Of a stretch of DNA of 64,000 bases, positions 10,701-21,296 are shown piece by piece (position 1 is the first letter of the stretch; the number at the start of each line of letters is the position of its first letter). Origin of the DNA: Euglena gracilis (Eukaryota > Euglenida > Euglenophyceae > Euglenales); contig CP154956.1 in assembly GCA_039621445.1 (NCBI GenBank), forward strand, positions 61,440,362-61,504,361. Direction: 5' to 3'. The notes below the pieces were generated by a model. It was not told where the DNA came from and did no database searches. It saw only the letters and a program-made list of their open reading frames with translations. The position numbers were made by a program, and so were the translations under genes.

Positions 10701-11363
10701 CCCCCCAGGGGTGGGTGACTGGTTTTTTTCAGATTGACTGACTTGACTGGTTTTTGGCCCCCCGGGGGGGGGGGGGGTCGGCACTAAAATGACCCGGCGC
10801 CAAAGGCGCCGGAAATTTTTTGGCCTTTTTTCAGGTTTTGGTCAAATTTCCTTTGAATTCCAGAGTGGCCGACCCCCCGCCAGGGGGGGGGGGGGTAGTG
10901 ACTGACTGGTTTTTCGAAAAGTGCAGTGACCCCCCCGGGGGTCGGTAAAAAAATGTATGGTGTGGGCCCAAAAACGTGGACCCCCAACCCTCCAAAATTA
11001 AAATTTTGAATTGTATGTGCCACCAATGTAAAAAATCCTTACATGCAAACTTGGTCGCCTACGTGGGGAATCCAAGAGGGAGTCAAATGGAGATCTTCTT
11101 GCCAGGTTTTTTTCCCCGCTGCGCATTTTTGAGGGGATCTTTGCGCTCGCCCCCACCCCCCATCCATAAGACGGTTCTTGTTTTCCCCCCATTCTCCCCC
11201 TTTCCGCAGGTTGCCCGCATCCTGCCCTCTGCCCCAACCATCAACCCCCCCTACTGGCACACTTCTCCGCGTCACCTCTGCCACCTCTACGTCCTCCTCC
11301 TCCTCTTCATCAGCTACCTCCTCCTCATCCGCATCCAAGCGCCTCCGCCGGATTCAACAATGA
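7784..11363 (+). CDS. FHA-domain protein, PNKP/APLF-like phosphothreonine-binding module
   Basis: Exon 1 (7784 to about 7865) opens MPFQLVRSDGRPVPV and has GLTLGRRDL, the first strands of an FHA domain of the PNKP/aprataxin/APLF class. Exon 2 (about 8319 to 8410-8421) gives DKRCSSVQVRVV, matching the conserved 'D+(K/R)CS..Q' strand, then VGHNPC. Exon 3 (about 9132 to about 9236) gives LRPGKSHVLHEGDILQLL and EFRVV, the closing strands. Families of this type bind CK2-phosphorylated XRCC1/XRCC4 in DNA-break repair; that role is inferred by family only. A phase-2 donor GG|GTGTGT near 9237 joins in frame to 11210-11363, a Ser-rich exon ending KRLRRIQQ-stop (possible nuclear signal). The alternative is a short ending at 9340. 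The intron between exons 1 and 2 lacks GT and looks nonconventional, with its boundary uncertain by one base. Confidence 0.62.
10448..10642. repeat. palindromic TTGCGCACACCAA repeat cluster
   Basis: A perfect 18-bp palindrome TGTGCGCAATTGCGCACA lies at 10448-10465. The 17-mer CAATTGCGCACACCAAC recurs at about 10626-10642, and an inverted copy GGTGTGCGCAAA lies near 10590. The spacing suggests terminal repeats of small inserted elements. No gene here. Confidence 0.7.
10678..10959. mobile_element. CATACAAT...TGTATG element
   Basis: The left end CATACAATCACTTAGTCACTGG and right end GGTCGGTAAAAAAATGTATG match the element at 40388-40708 closely. Inside are the GGCGCCAAAGGCGCCGGAAATTTTTTGGCC core and long C/G runs. 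The flanks (TGGGGTGC and GTGTGGGC) are only loosely alike, so the target duplication has decayed or the left end is shifted by a few bases. Confidence 0.7.
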
Positions 11364-11644
11364 CCATCTTTCCTTGCAAAATCGCTGCAATCGCAGTTTG
11401 AGCCATCTCCTTGATAACCCAGCAATCAATATTTGGTCCCCCTTCGTGTTTGTGAAACCCGCCTTACGGACGATCAAATTACACCCGGTAAGTACACCTG
11501 GCCGGGTGCTGTGTGCATTTTCTTCTTGTAAACAGGATTGTAGCCCTTTTATTTGGGTTTCTTTGATCTCAGGATGCACAACTGGTATCGACATTCTCAA
11601 TGTCACCGATTCAGGCTACAGATTGTCGCTCAAGCCAAAAGTAA

Positions 11645-12056
11645 CCCCCCCCCCCCAAATAATACCCCCCAAATAATACCCCCCCCCCAAATAATACCCC
11701 CCCCCTTGGGGTCCGACTTCGGCCGCCAAAATAATACCCCCCCCCTGTTCCGGGCCGAAGGCCCGGATTTTTGACCTGAAAATGTCGGTAAAAATCACAA
11801 TCTCTGACAACAAATTACGAAAAAAATCAATTTTTCTGGCTCATCTGACCTCCAAAAAATGGTAAATTTCACAAGAAAGTGCAAAAAATGACCCCAAAGG
11901 GGGTTTGGGTGCTATTTTGGGTTTTACGGGACTTCGAAAAATTTCGAAAATTTTGGGAAAATAATACCCCCCCCAAATAATACCCCCCCCCCCTCAGGCC
12001 GGGACCTCGGGCGAAAAAATAATACCCGGGGGGGATATTATTTGGGGGGGGGGGGT
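11645..12056. mobile_element. inverted-repeat element with CCCCAAATAATACC ends
   Basis: The left end is a run of C followed by AAATAATACCCCCC. The right end is GATATTATTT followed by a long G run. Extra copies of AAATAATACCCCCC occur inside near both ends. The structure is the same as at 2098-2753, but no matching target duplication is visible (flanks AAAAGTAA and TTTAACCC). Confidence 0.7.
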
Positions 12057-12926
12057 TTAACCCGCTCACCCGGGGGGAGGGTGTTCAGCCATCCAGCAGG
12101 CTTTCTCCAGCCTCAGACCCATCCCCCTCTGTCGACGAGGTTTGATTCCTCTTCAGGTGCCTGAAGGTGGTTGGTCCAGACGGCTGGACAGTAATGGATT
12201 TTGTTATTTGCAATGCTGGAAACGTCAGACCCTCTCCCCCCATGGACGAGTTTTAATAGTTCTCAGCCCCAAGATGACTGGATGGTGACCGATTTTTTTT
12301 GGCTTTGGTGCAAACCAACGGGCCAAAAATGGGCGAAAAGGACCGAAAAACAGGCTGGCAAGCCCACATTTGGGGTGAGAAAATCATTTGTTTTGCATAA
12401 TTGGCAGTTTTTGGAACATTTTTTTTTTGCAGTTGCAGTTGCAGTTTTTTGGTACTCAGTTCGGCCCCCCAGTCGGGCCCAGTTCCAACCAGGGGACTCC
12501 TGCACCTCCCCTCTACCTAGTCACCTTTTTCCAGTGTCTAGCAAGATGGCTAGCCATTTACCCCCCGGGTCTTTAAGCAATGGTATTGGTATGGTCTGGG
12601 GGTATGACGACCTGGACAGCTTTGAGACAGGATGCCTGCGGGTGCTTGATGCTGTCCTCTGATGCGACAGATATGTCGGCCAGTGATAAAGATGGCGACG
12701 ATGATTATCCTGCACAGGACCCTTTTGCTCCCTGCAAACAGTGATTGCCAACCAGGGATGCGGGCAAGAGTGCACGGACTGGATTGGATAATTGTTTGCG
12801 ATTTTTTGTTTTAATGTGTCGTATTGTGGTATGAGGGGGCAATTACCTTAGACCAATACAATTCTGATTTAGCGCCTGGCTGTGTTGATTGGGAGGTGCA
12901 GGCTGAATTCGGTGAACGCACACACA

Positions 12927-13290
12927 CATACATACATACATACATACATACATACATACATACATACATACATACATACATACATACATACATACATACA
13001 TACATACATACATACATGGATGCATGCATGCATACATACATACATACATACATACATACATACATACATACATACATACATACATACATACATACATACA
13101 TACATGCGTACATACGAACGTATGTACGGAGTGCATACGTTCGTACTGTACGAATGTACAGTACGAACGTATGTACTCCGTTCGTACTGTACGTACGTAA
13201 TGTACGTTCGAGTATGTACGTACTCGAACGTACTCGAGTACGTTCGAGTACTCAAGAACTCGAACGTATGTATGTATGTACACACATACA
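12927..13290. repeat. (CATA)n array followed by a nested CGTA/TACG palindrome block
   Basis: From about 12927 to 13106 there is an almost pure tetranucleotide array, broken once by GGATGCATGCATG. From 13108 to 13290 the sequence changes to overlapping palindromes such as GTACATACGAACGTATGTAC and long stretches built from CGTA/TACG words. Each frame gives only low-complexity peptides. Confidence 0.9.
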
Positions 13291-13844
13291 TGCATACCGG
13301 GTGAATTTAGGCCAAATTTTGGACGAATTTGGGTATTTTTCAGAAAACTGGGTGACCTGAGAATCTTTCCAAAATTTGACCCAACTTCCCGCCTAATTTT
13401 GTCCCTAAAATTGGCCAATTTTCGGCGGGCCGGTCCTAACCCTAACCCTTTTCCTAAATATTTGTATGAACCCTTCCCAAATCCGCCGCTGGTGGCCTGG
13501 ATCAGGTGCGGTTCCAGGGAGAAAGGGACCGATAAATCCAAAATGTCGGACGCAGGCAGGATTATACGGGAATCCCCACAACCCTATGGGTGGGGGGGGT
13601 CGACCACCCCCACCCCCCAATCCTGGCGGTTGGGGGGGATCCAACCCACCCCAACCACTACCAGGCCTTCCTTTATTTCCGGTGGCACCCATTCTTAGGT
13701 CAAAATTTTCCTTGAGCGGGTGCCATGGTAGGTGGGGGATCGACCCCCCCCCGCCAGGCCTTCCCGTACAGCCCTGGACGCAGGTCACCCTAAACGACCC
13801 CCCTCCTGATCACTCTATTTTTTTGGCCCCCTCTGTCCGTCCAT

Positions 13845-13918
13845 CTGTCTGTCTGTCTTTGTGTCTGTCTGTCTGTCTGTCTGTCTGTCTTTGTGTCTGT
13901 CTGTCTGTCTGTCTGATT
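13845..13918. repeat. (CTGT)n microsatellite
   Basis: Two runs of CTGT units separated by CTTTGTGT. The following 180 bp are AT-rich and non-coding. Confidence 0.9.
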
Positions 13919-14236
13919 GTATGAATGTATGCAAAGAAAATTTGTTCCCAAATAGTGTGCCAAAAATTATCTGATCAATGATTTGTGAAATACAGAAATA
14001 GAGAAAGAATCAAAAGTGCAACGTATATTAAATATATTAAAATAGTGTGTGTGACAAAATATACAAATATGATATAATATTATCATGCAAATTAATGCAT
14101 TGTGTTAAAAAATTGGGTTAGGTGCCCAAATTATAAAACTGAATTGTTTTCATGTTTCTCATCAAAGCAAATTGCAAATCCTGGTCAAATTGAAAGAAAT
14201 TTCACAAAAAATGAAATGTGCCGACACTCAGCTGAG

Positions 14237-16907
14237 GCGGCCCTGAACCCGACCCCGACCGCCCCTCGTCCTCCTCTGCTGCAAAGCGCAGTTCGGGCCG
14301 CCCTCGACGGCCCACTGGTCCGAAGGCCAAGCGGCGGTCGCCGACGGATGACTTGTTTGACCGCCTGGAGCAGGAGGAGGCGGCCGCTGCGATGCGCGAG
14401 GTTCAGTGTCTTCATTTGGTTGGTGTCGACAGATCCTTTTGTTCGTGCTCAAAATCTGAAGTGTGTGTTCTTATCCTTGGATTTTTGGGTTCCCCATTCC
14501 TGCACCTGTGTCTATTTTTTCCTGCACCATGTCTATGTATGGCTCAGAAGAACTCGCTTTGGTCATCAGGTCAGCAGGAGTGATTTGTTTCAAGGAGAAC
14601 CGCCCCAAGAATCCTCCCAAAAGAAGGTGAAATAATTTCACTGTTGCGTTTGAGTGTAATCAAACGCAAACGTTTGGCCGGCCAAACACCCCGCCTTCAC
14701 ATTGCACTGGACGTGTTTCAGTCGTGGCTGTTCTCCACGATTGGCAGCCAAACCCGAGGAGAGGTCAGGGACACAGATCACCCGACAGGTCTCGACCCCC
14801 CCCCGCTGCCCCCCCTCCCCCCCCCTCGGCAGGCGGCACGCCCCGTGCGGGAGCAGATCGCCGCGGCCTGCGGCGTCCCCTACCTCCCCCCCAGCCCCTC
14901 CGCCGCCCTGGTCCGGCCCTCCGCTGGCCCCCGCCGCCGCCCCGGCCCCACCCCCGCTCCCCGGCCCCCCGCCTCCGTCGCGGCCGCAGCGGCAGTGGCG
15001 GTGGCCAAGTGCCGGTGGAATGACGGGGCAGGACTGGGCGGGACCCCCATCATTTCCGTGACTGGGCGTGTTTGGAGGTTCCTCCCGCTTCCTCAACCGA
15101 GTGCAGTCGACCTCAAACTTGGACTCCAGTCTATTTCAAGGGAGGCGGGAGTTCAGGGTTGAGAGGAGATATGGTGCAATGCGCAGCTTTGCTCCACCAT
15201 GCCACGTTTCATATCTGCTCGATACAAGATTTTCTTGTATCAAGTAGAATTAATCTTGTCGAACCTGCTTCTTGGGAGGAGCAAGGGGGGGATATGCAAG
15301 TGTTGCATAATTTTCATTTTTGCATCATCCCAAATGTTGGAGATTTGCATTTTTGCATTATTTGCATTATTCGCATTTTCTTGCACAATGAAAATTATGG
15401 GAAATGTGCATTTTCTGCATTTTGCACTTCCCATTCTTTTTTCAGGGTGTTGTGTGGGGAAATTGCTTTTCTACCAGAATCCCCAGACATCTTGCTTTTT
15501 TTTACAATTTTGTTAATTCGGTTGTTAAATAATGATATATAAGTGTGTGCAATTGGGTATGTCAACCAGACCGCCCATACAGATTTGCACCATACTTGCT
15601 TTTGTTCTGGTTGTTTTTTTTTTGGATTTCAGATTTTTCCTGAAAAATTGTGAAATTTCTGAGAAATTGTGCAAGACACTCTTTTGTTTATGTCTCTGTT
15701 TTTCTTTGGTGGAAAAAGTGCTAAAGATTCTCCAAAAAATTTCTACCGTGCTGAAAAGTGTTGAACAATGAAAGGTTTTCTCCGATGGAGGTTAAATTTT
15801 TTCGGAATCCTCTCCATCAGAAAGTGAACATCCCAGAGACATCCTGAAGGAATTTACTAGCAATTTGCATTTAATTTGAGGTGCCTTGTCCGGGCAGAAG
15901 GGCACCTGAAAATTTTGTGGGTCATGCCCACCACCACAGCCAGCGGCTGTGGTGGTGGGCATGCCCCACAAATTTTTCAGGTGGCTTCAAAATTTTCCGA
16001 GGCTTTGGGGCTGGGGGATGGTATGACCCGCCAAATTTTCCGGTGTCCTGCTCTTTGATCCCCCTCCTGTAAAACGCGGCAGAGCGTTGACCGGCGAGGC
16101 CGCCATGTTGTGGTGGGCACGCTTTCCGTGCCATGGGCGGGTGCTCTGCGCCGCTCGCCACACCATATGCCTGCGATGCATCCGCTCCGGGCACCCTGGA
16201 GTAGAGTCAGTGGGGCTGATTGGGCTTTCGATGGGCGTGACCCGGCGTGGCTGGGCGTGCGGTTGGGTTCGGGGCGGCTCGTCCTGGACTGCGTTGGGTC
16301 CTTTCGGATGACCACCCGTGCTTGGCGGGGGCGGAGGCCACGTTCAAGCAGCCGTGCCCCGTGTGCTCCGGCCGCCGGCGGGCTCCCCCGAAGGGCGGTT
16401 GGGGTTCGGCGGGGCGGGGCGGGGCCGAGGAGCGCGCCGGCGGCGGCGCGTTCCTGGCGCTGACGGAGGCGGAGTGGGCCATCCACGTGGCGCAGTGCCT
16501 GGAGCTGCCCCACCACAAGCATCGCCAGCCCGCGGCCCGCCCCGGCCCCAAGGCGCCACCCAGAGCCGCCAGCTCCAGCGATCGTCCGAAGATGCGCCCG
16601 CCCCCGGTGTGGACTGCATGCCTGTCAGCCAGCTGTGACACGACGGCACAGACAAATCGTGCTCACCCGTATGCACCAGAGCCCGGGACCAGAGCCACGG
16701 CCAACCGCTGCCGCCTTCCCCCGTGTGTTTGTCTCCCGCTTCTTGCCGGGTCCCGTTCAGGACGGCCCCCCAGTCCCCCACACCGCCGCGGCCGCCGCTT
16801 CCTCGCCCTCCCCCTCCCAACGGTCTCCCTCTCTGGCCACGGACGTCGCCGGACCGGGACCGGCCGGGGACGACGAGGACTGCCCAGGGCCTGGCTCGGG
16901 CTGGTAG
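14237..16907 (+). CDS. basic protein with candidate C2HC (UBZ-like) zinc finger; 5' end not found
   Basis: Four exons join in frame: 14237-14400, 14833-15024, 16292-16606 and 16761-16907 (stop). Exon 1 is Ser/Arg/Lys-rich (KRSSGRPRRP, KAKRRSP), suggesting a nuclear signal, then TDDLFDRLEQEEAAAA. Exon 2 continues VREQIAAACGVPYLPP and turns Pro/Ala-rich. Exon 3 has CPVC, then after about 40 residues LTEAEWAIHVAQCL; the C-x2-C ... H-x3-C order and the HVAQCL helix resemble UBZ4-type ubiquitin-binding fingers of RAD18, WRNIP1 and SNM1A, though the spacer is longer than usual. The tail is Ser/Pro-rich and acidic (GDDEDCPGPGSGW). The exon 2-3 intron is long, lacks GT and ends CCTG+5 nt, so it is probably nonconventional. 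Exon 1 needs an upstream donor of phase 1. It could be a separate gene or the 3' half of the FHA gene. Confidence 0.55.
15905..15981. other. near-perfect 37-bp stem hairpin
   Basis: Arms 15905-15941 and 15945-15981 are inverted copies with two mismatches and a 3-nt loop (AGC). The central stem is GCCCACCACCACAGCC paired with its complement. It lies in the long intron between exons 2 and 3 of the zinc-finger gene. It could be a recent foldback element or a small-RNA hairpin. Confidence 0.85.
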
Positions 16908-16949
16908 TGCCCCTGCTTTTCCCGTATTTTTTTTGGCACAGTCAACTGC

Positions 16950-16955
16950 AATAAA
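16950..16955 (+). terminator. AATAAA about 45 bp after the zinc-finger gene stop
   Basis: AATAAA in the context CTGCAATAAACTCC, 43 bp beyond the stop at 16907. Its position suits a polyadenylation signal, though use of this hexamer in this lineage is uncertain. Confidence 0.35.
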
Positions 16956-17030
16956 CTCCGGCTTCGCATGTCGCCAGCACCCCTTTCTGTGACCATTTTT
17001 TTTATTTGGAGCACATCAAGTACGTTCAGC

Positions 17031-17431
17031 TTTGGCGTTGCTTAAGAAAATTTCACCCACCTCCTGGGGCCCCCAACTGACAAGTTTTAATTGCTTTCCA
17101 GCCTCCCCCCTCGAGGCTAGACAGTAACGGGTTTTTCGTTTCCGGAGGTGCGAAAAAAATTGGAGGGCAAAAAAATTGGCAAGAATGGGTAGTATTTGGG
17201 CTGGCCAGAGCAAGTTTAGGGTCCAAAGTTTGTTGTTGTTGTTTTTTCATTGGGGCATTTTTGCAGTTTCATGGGGTCCAGGAAGGCCCGGCCCAGGGTC
17301 GATCCGGGTGCCAATAAATTGGGGGAGAAGGGGGGTCAGCCAGCAGCTCTTCTCCAGCCAGACCAAAGCAGCTCTTTTCCAACCTCAGAGGTGGACCCCC
17401 TGGGGGTCCTTGAGCAACGCCCTGTTTGGAA
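17031..17431. mobile_element. decayed CAGGGCGTTGCTTAAG-type element
   Basis: The left end GGCGTTGCTTAAGAAAATTTC and right end GTCCTTGAGCAACGCCCTG are inverted repeats. Inside are CCAGCCAG...TTTTCC blocks, as in the elements at 52610, 53204 and 60210. The first bases of the left end have diverged and no clean target duplication is seen. It lies between the zinc-finger gene and the HLTF-like gene. Confidence 0.65.
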
Positions 17432-17694
17432 CACATACACTACACAATTAGACATGAAGAATTTCGTTCTTTTCTTCTGAAAATGCCGCACTGCAGTTTT
17501 CCCCGTGGACCTGTGTTGATGGTCTGAAATATCTCAAATATCGTTCTCCGCAAAGAACAACGCGCAACCCCCCCCAATGCCGTGTGCAGGTTCTAGGTTT
17601 GACTTGCCGCCAGCCAGTGCCATCATTACCCCCCCCCCTCGCTCCGAGGCCGTAGTTCTTGAGTTTGCAATGCACCTTTCGCCGAAATTGGCAG

Positions 17695-18117
17695 CAGGCT
17701 GTTTTTTTAGTCGGGTGCCGACCCCCACCCGGGGGGGGGGGGGTGCCTGCCACCTCCACGTACACAGACAAAAGGGCCAGAGGCGAACAACAGTGCCAGG
17801 CCAGAAGAAGGGATAAAAGGCACCAAAAAAACAGCCACAGTGCACACGGGGGGGGGGGTGCCTGCCTGGGCAGGCACTCCAAGGCACTCCCGATCCGACC
17901 CCCCAGGGGGGGGGGGGGCACACGGCCAAAAGTGCCCTAGCACAGACCCTGGCGCCGAAGGCGCCGGGAAGCCAGAAATGGCCTACTTTAAAATGAATGT
18001 GCCTGGGCACAGGCGGAAATCCGACCTCCCCGGGGGGGTAGTGCCTGCCTGGGCAGGCACCCCAAGGCACTCTGGACCCCCCCCCCCCCCCCGGGGTTGG
18101 TAAAAAAAAACAGCCTG
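17695..18117. mobile_element. CAGGCTG...CAGCCTG element, perfect 8-bp target duplication
   Basis: The ends are CAGGCTG followed by a T run, and an A run followed by CAGCCTG. They are flanked by ATTGGCAG at 17687-17694 and 18118-18125. Internal repeats include GTGCCTGCCTGGGCAGGCAC palindromes and the GGCGCCGAAGGCGCCGG core. It ends about 120 bp before the HIRAN exon of the HLTF-like gene. Confidence 0.9.
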
Positions 18118-18239
18118 ATTGGCAGCACAAAGTGCCTTACCCATGCCCATGCCCAGCCGGCTGCGTAAATGGCGATGCAATTTTGCGGTGTGCATTCCAA
18201 TTATGCCCCCCCCCCCAATCCCAGCCCCGCCCTGGGGCT

Positions 18240-20923
18240 GGCCCCTCCTCTGGGAGTGCAGCGCAGCAGTGGTGGGCCTCCAGTACTACACCGGCACCGT
18301 GAACGGTGAGGAGGCGGTGCTGCTGGTGCGGGAGCCCCGGAACCGTTGGCGTGGGCCTCCCTCCGGGGTGCCAGCATTCCGGGGAGCCCAAATGTAGGCC
18401 AACTCCCGGTGGCTCCCTGATGAGTACAGGCAAAAAGGTCATTTCCAAATACTCGAGAAGCAGAAACTGGAAAACCTTGCGATGGCCGGGAGTTGGGCAT
18501 GTGGTCAGGCACTATTTTTAGAAACATTTTCCAAGGTTTTGTTAAGGTTTTTTCAAAATCTTTTTTCCAGGTTGTATTTTTATTGACTTTTTTTGAAAAT
18601 CGTTTTAAAATGGTGTGTATTATAATTATTTGCTTGCATGTTTTGGCGAAGTTTGTAATTTTGCATCAAATAATGGTTTATTATGGAATTTTTTTTCAAG
18701 GAAGTGAAACTTTTCTTCTGGGACCTTTCCAGCAGAAATGTGTACAGTCCCCAAAAAAACAAACTCAAAATGACCATTTTTCAAGGCATTTTAAGCCTTA
18801 ATTTTTTTTGAAGCTTTCTGCTGTTCTGGCCAAAGAACTGAAAATATTAAATGCTTTTCAAGGCGCCTTAAAAACACTGCCTCGTGTGGTGCTTGCCAAC
18901 AGTAAAAGTATTTTGATTGCTGTCCCCTCTGCACCTCTCTTTCCCCTCTTCATGCTACTTACCACCACGTCCAAACTTTTATGCCCTGTGTTATTACCGT
19001 CGATGCCTTCTCTGCTGCGAGGAATGCCTTTTTGTTTGAGGACGCACCACAATTTTTAGAAACGATGAACCACCACCGCTTTTCTGCTTTCGATGGGACA
19101 GCGGCCCACCCACCATGACCCCAACGCCGTCGCCGTCCACAACCTCCTCAACCAACAGGTGCGCTGCCGCTCCACCTGTTTTGGTCATTTTCTGTCCCCA
19201 GTTGGTGTTGACTGGGACATGCCGCCTGGGGATTTTCTTAAGCCAGAGGGGACCCTACCCCCCCTGGGGGGGGGGGGCGTCCAGCCAGCCACACTTTTTT
19301 CCAGCCACCTAAACAATGGTGCGGTCTGGGTGGCTGATTTTCGGCACGGCATTTTGCACCATGCCGAAAAAAGCACCCCAAAATCTGCCTCTATCTTCCA
19401 AGGTCCGTCAAAGAGCCATCCGGGCACCGAACTAACGTCGGTCCAGGTTGAAAATCAAAAAGTTAATCAACTATTTTGCTTTGAGATTTGAGTGGGTAGA
19501 GTGTTCCAGGGGTGCCAGAAACCATTTTTTTTTCCTTTTCATTTTACCCCCCTTTTCAAAAAATTTGCTGCTTGCCCAAACTTTATTTCAGTAGACCCCC
19601 CCCCCCTGGGTCCACAGCCTGGCTGGGAGCTGGGGGGTGTCCCACCCCCCATGGACGGGAAGGAGGGCCCAACACCCCCATCTGCCCATTGAACCCCCCA
19701 CCGTTTCGCACAGGTGGGCCACATCCGAGCCGCAGTCGCCGCTGTGTTTGCCCCGCCCAGGCCCCACACTGAGGGGCAGGTCCCCCGACGAAGAGGTTGT
19801 GGGGGAGGGTGGTGATGACGGCGTTGAAGGCCAACCTCTCTTTCTCATTTGGTGGGTGGAGCCGATTGGAAATGGAACGCAGGGGGGGATGAGCAGCGCA
19901 TTTTTTCCCGAGGCCGGGCAAGTGCAAACCCCCCTCCCCCTGTGGAAGGGGTGCCATTTTGAGGCAGCTCTCTGGTGCGGCGGTCGCCAGGCCTTGCATG
20001 GCGGCGGGGGTGGGGCCTGGCAGGGATGATGGACCGCCACCCCCTCCGCTTCGAGGGCCTCACGGCGGCGCGCGTCAACCCCGGCGCCTACAAGATGACC
20101 ATCACCGTCCAGATCTATGGCCCGGCCGCCCTCAAGGCATCCCTGTCCCCCCAACTGCCCCGGGTGACCAGCCTGGTTCCTGGTTTTCAGACAGCAGGTG
20201 GGTAGCTGGGTGCTGAATGCTGAATGCCAAACCCCAAGATCTTTGCGTTTAATCTGTTGCCATGGGTAGAAGGATCGAAAGCCCTTCACCCGGTCCATTA
20301 ACATTCATGCTTCTGTGCATTTTCAACCTCTCAACCCCCATGTTGGTGGGGGTCCACCCACCACCCCTTCCCCCATTTGTTCTTCTGCTTTTCCCAGGGG
20401 CTCGAGGGACTTTTAGGTCAGAATTTTTCGGTGCCAAACAAGAGTTATTCTTTGCACGGTGTTGTGGGAGGTCTGATCCCGGCCACCACCAGGCTTTCCC
20501 AAACACCCCTGCCTGTGGGGGATGGGGGTTTTTAGTGTCAGATTGAGATTGGTTTTGGGGCTGATCCCCATGCGAAATTTCCACATGGATACCCCGCCGG
20601 ACCGACTGCCTCACAGGACACGGTGGCACAGACACTGCAGGCCACCGACATTGTGCTGAAGGAACCCCGGGCGTTGCCCTTTGAGGGCGGCCCACGCGTC
20701 CCCTCCCCTGGCACTGCTGACCACCTCGGCATCGGGGCCATTTCAGGAAATGCTTCAGAAGTGAATCAGGCCAACTTCGCACACCACTGACCCCTTTGGG
20801 CTCAAGAACCAATCCATTGCCAATAATTACAACCTCAGGGAAGGTCATAAATGGAGCGTTTTTTTTTTCCAGCAGGACGGGCGCGTGGATTTTGGACGTA
20901 GCACAGGACTGAGCACATGCGTC

Positions 20924-20975
<52 letters not shown>

Positions 20976-21265
20976 TATATATATATATATATATATAGAT
21001 ATATATATATTATATATATATATAATATATATCTCTATATATCTATATCTATATATATATATATATGCGTATATACATTCATATATAACTGTAAATGCAG
21101 GCAGGCAGGCAGACAGACAGACAGACAGACAGACAGACATGCATACAAACATACATACACACACATGCATACATATGTTCATACATACATTCATGTATCC
21201 ATCCATCCAGCCATCCAGCCATCCAACCACCATCCATTACATCCCCCCCCCCCCCCCCCCCGGCC

Positions 21266-21296
<31 letters not shown>

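Larger units (their letters stand above)
11364..14236. other. non-coding interval with repeats
   Basis: No convincing exon was seen. It holds the poly-C/AAATAATA element at 11645-12056, a decayed 'CCAGCCAG...CTTTAAGCAA' fragment near 12080-12590, the tetranucleotide and palindrome block at 12927-13290, a G/C-block repeat near 13590-13790, a (CTGT)n tract and about 300 bp of AT-rich filler. Confidence 0.5.

Noticed and set aside
13434-13450. CCTAACCCTAACCC telomere-like motif
   Set aside because: Only about two and a half units in the interior of the window; too short to call a telomere or interstitial telomere array.
12811-13541. Long frames such as [12 protein letters not shown] and MYVCMYVC
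   Set aside because: Products of the (CATA)n array; no exon signals or codon bias.
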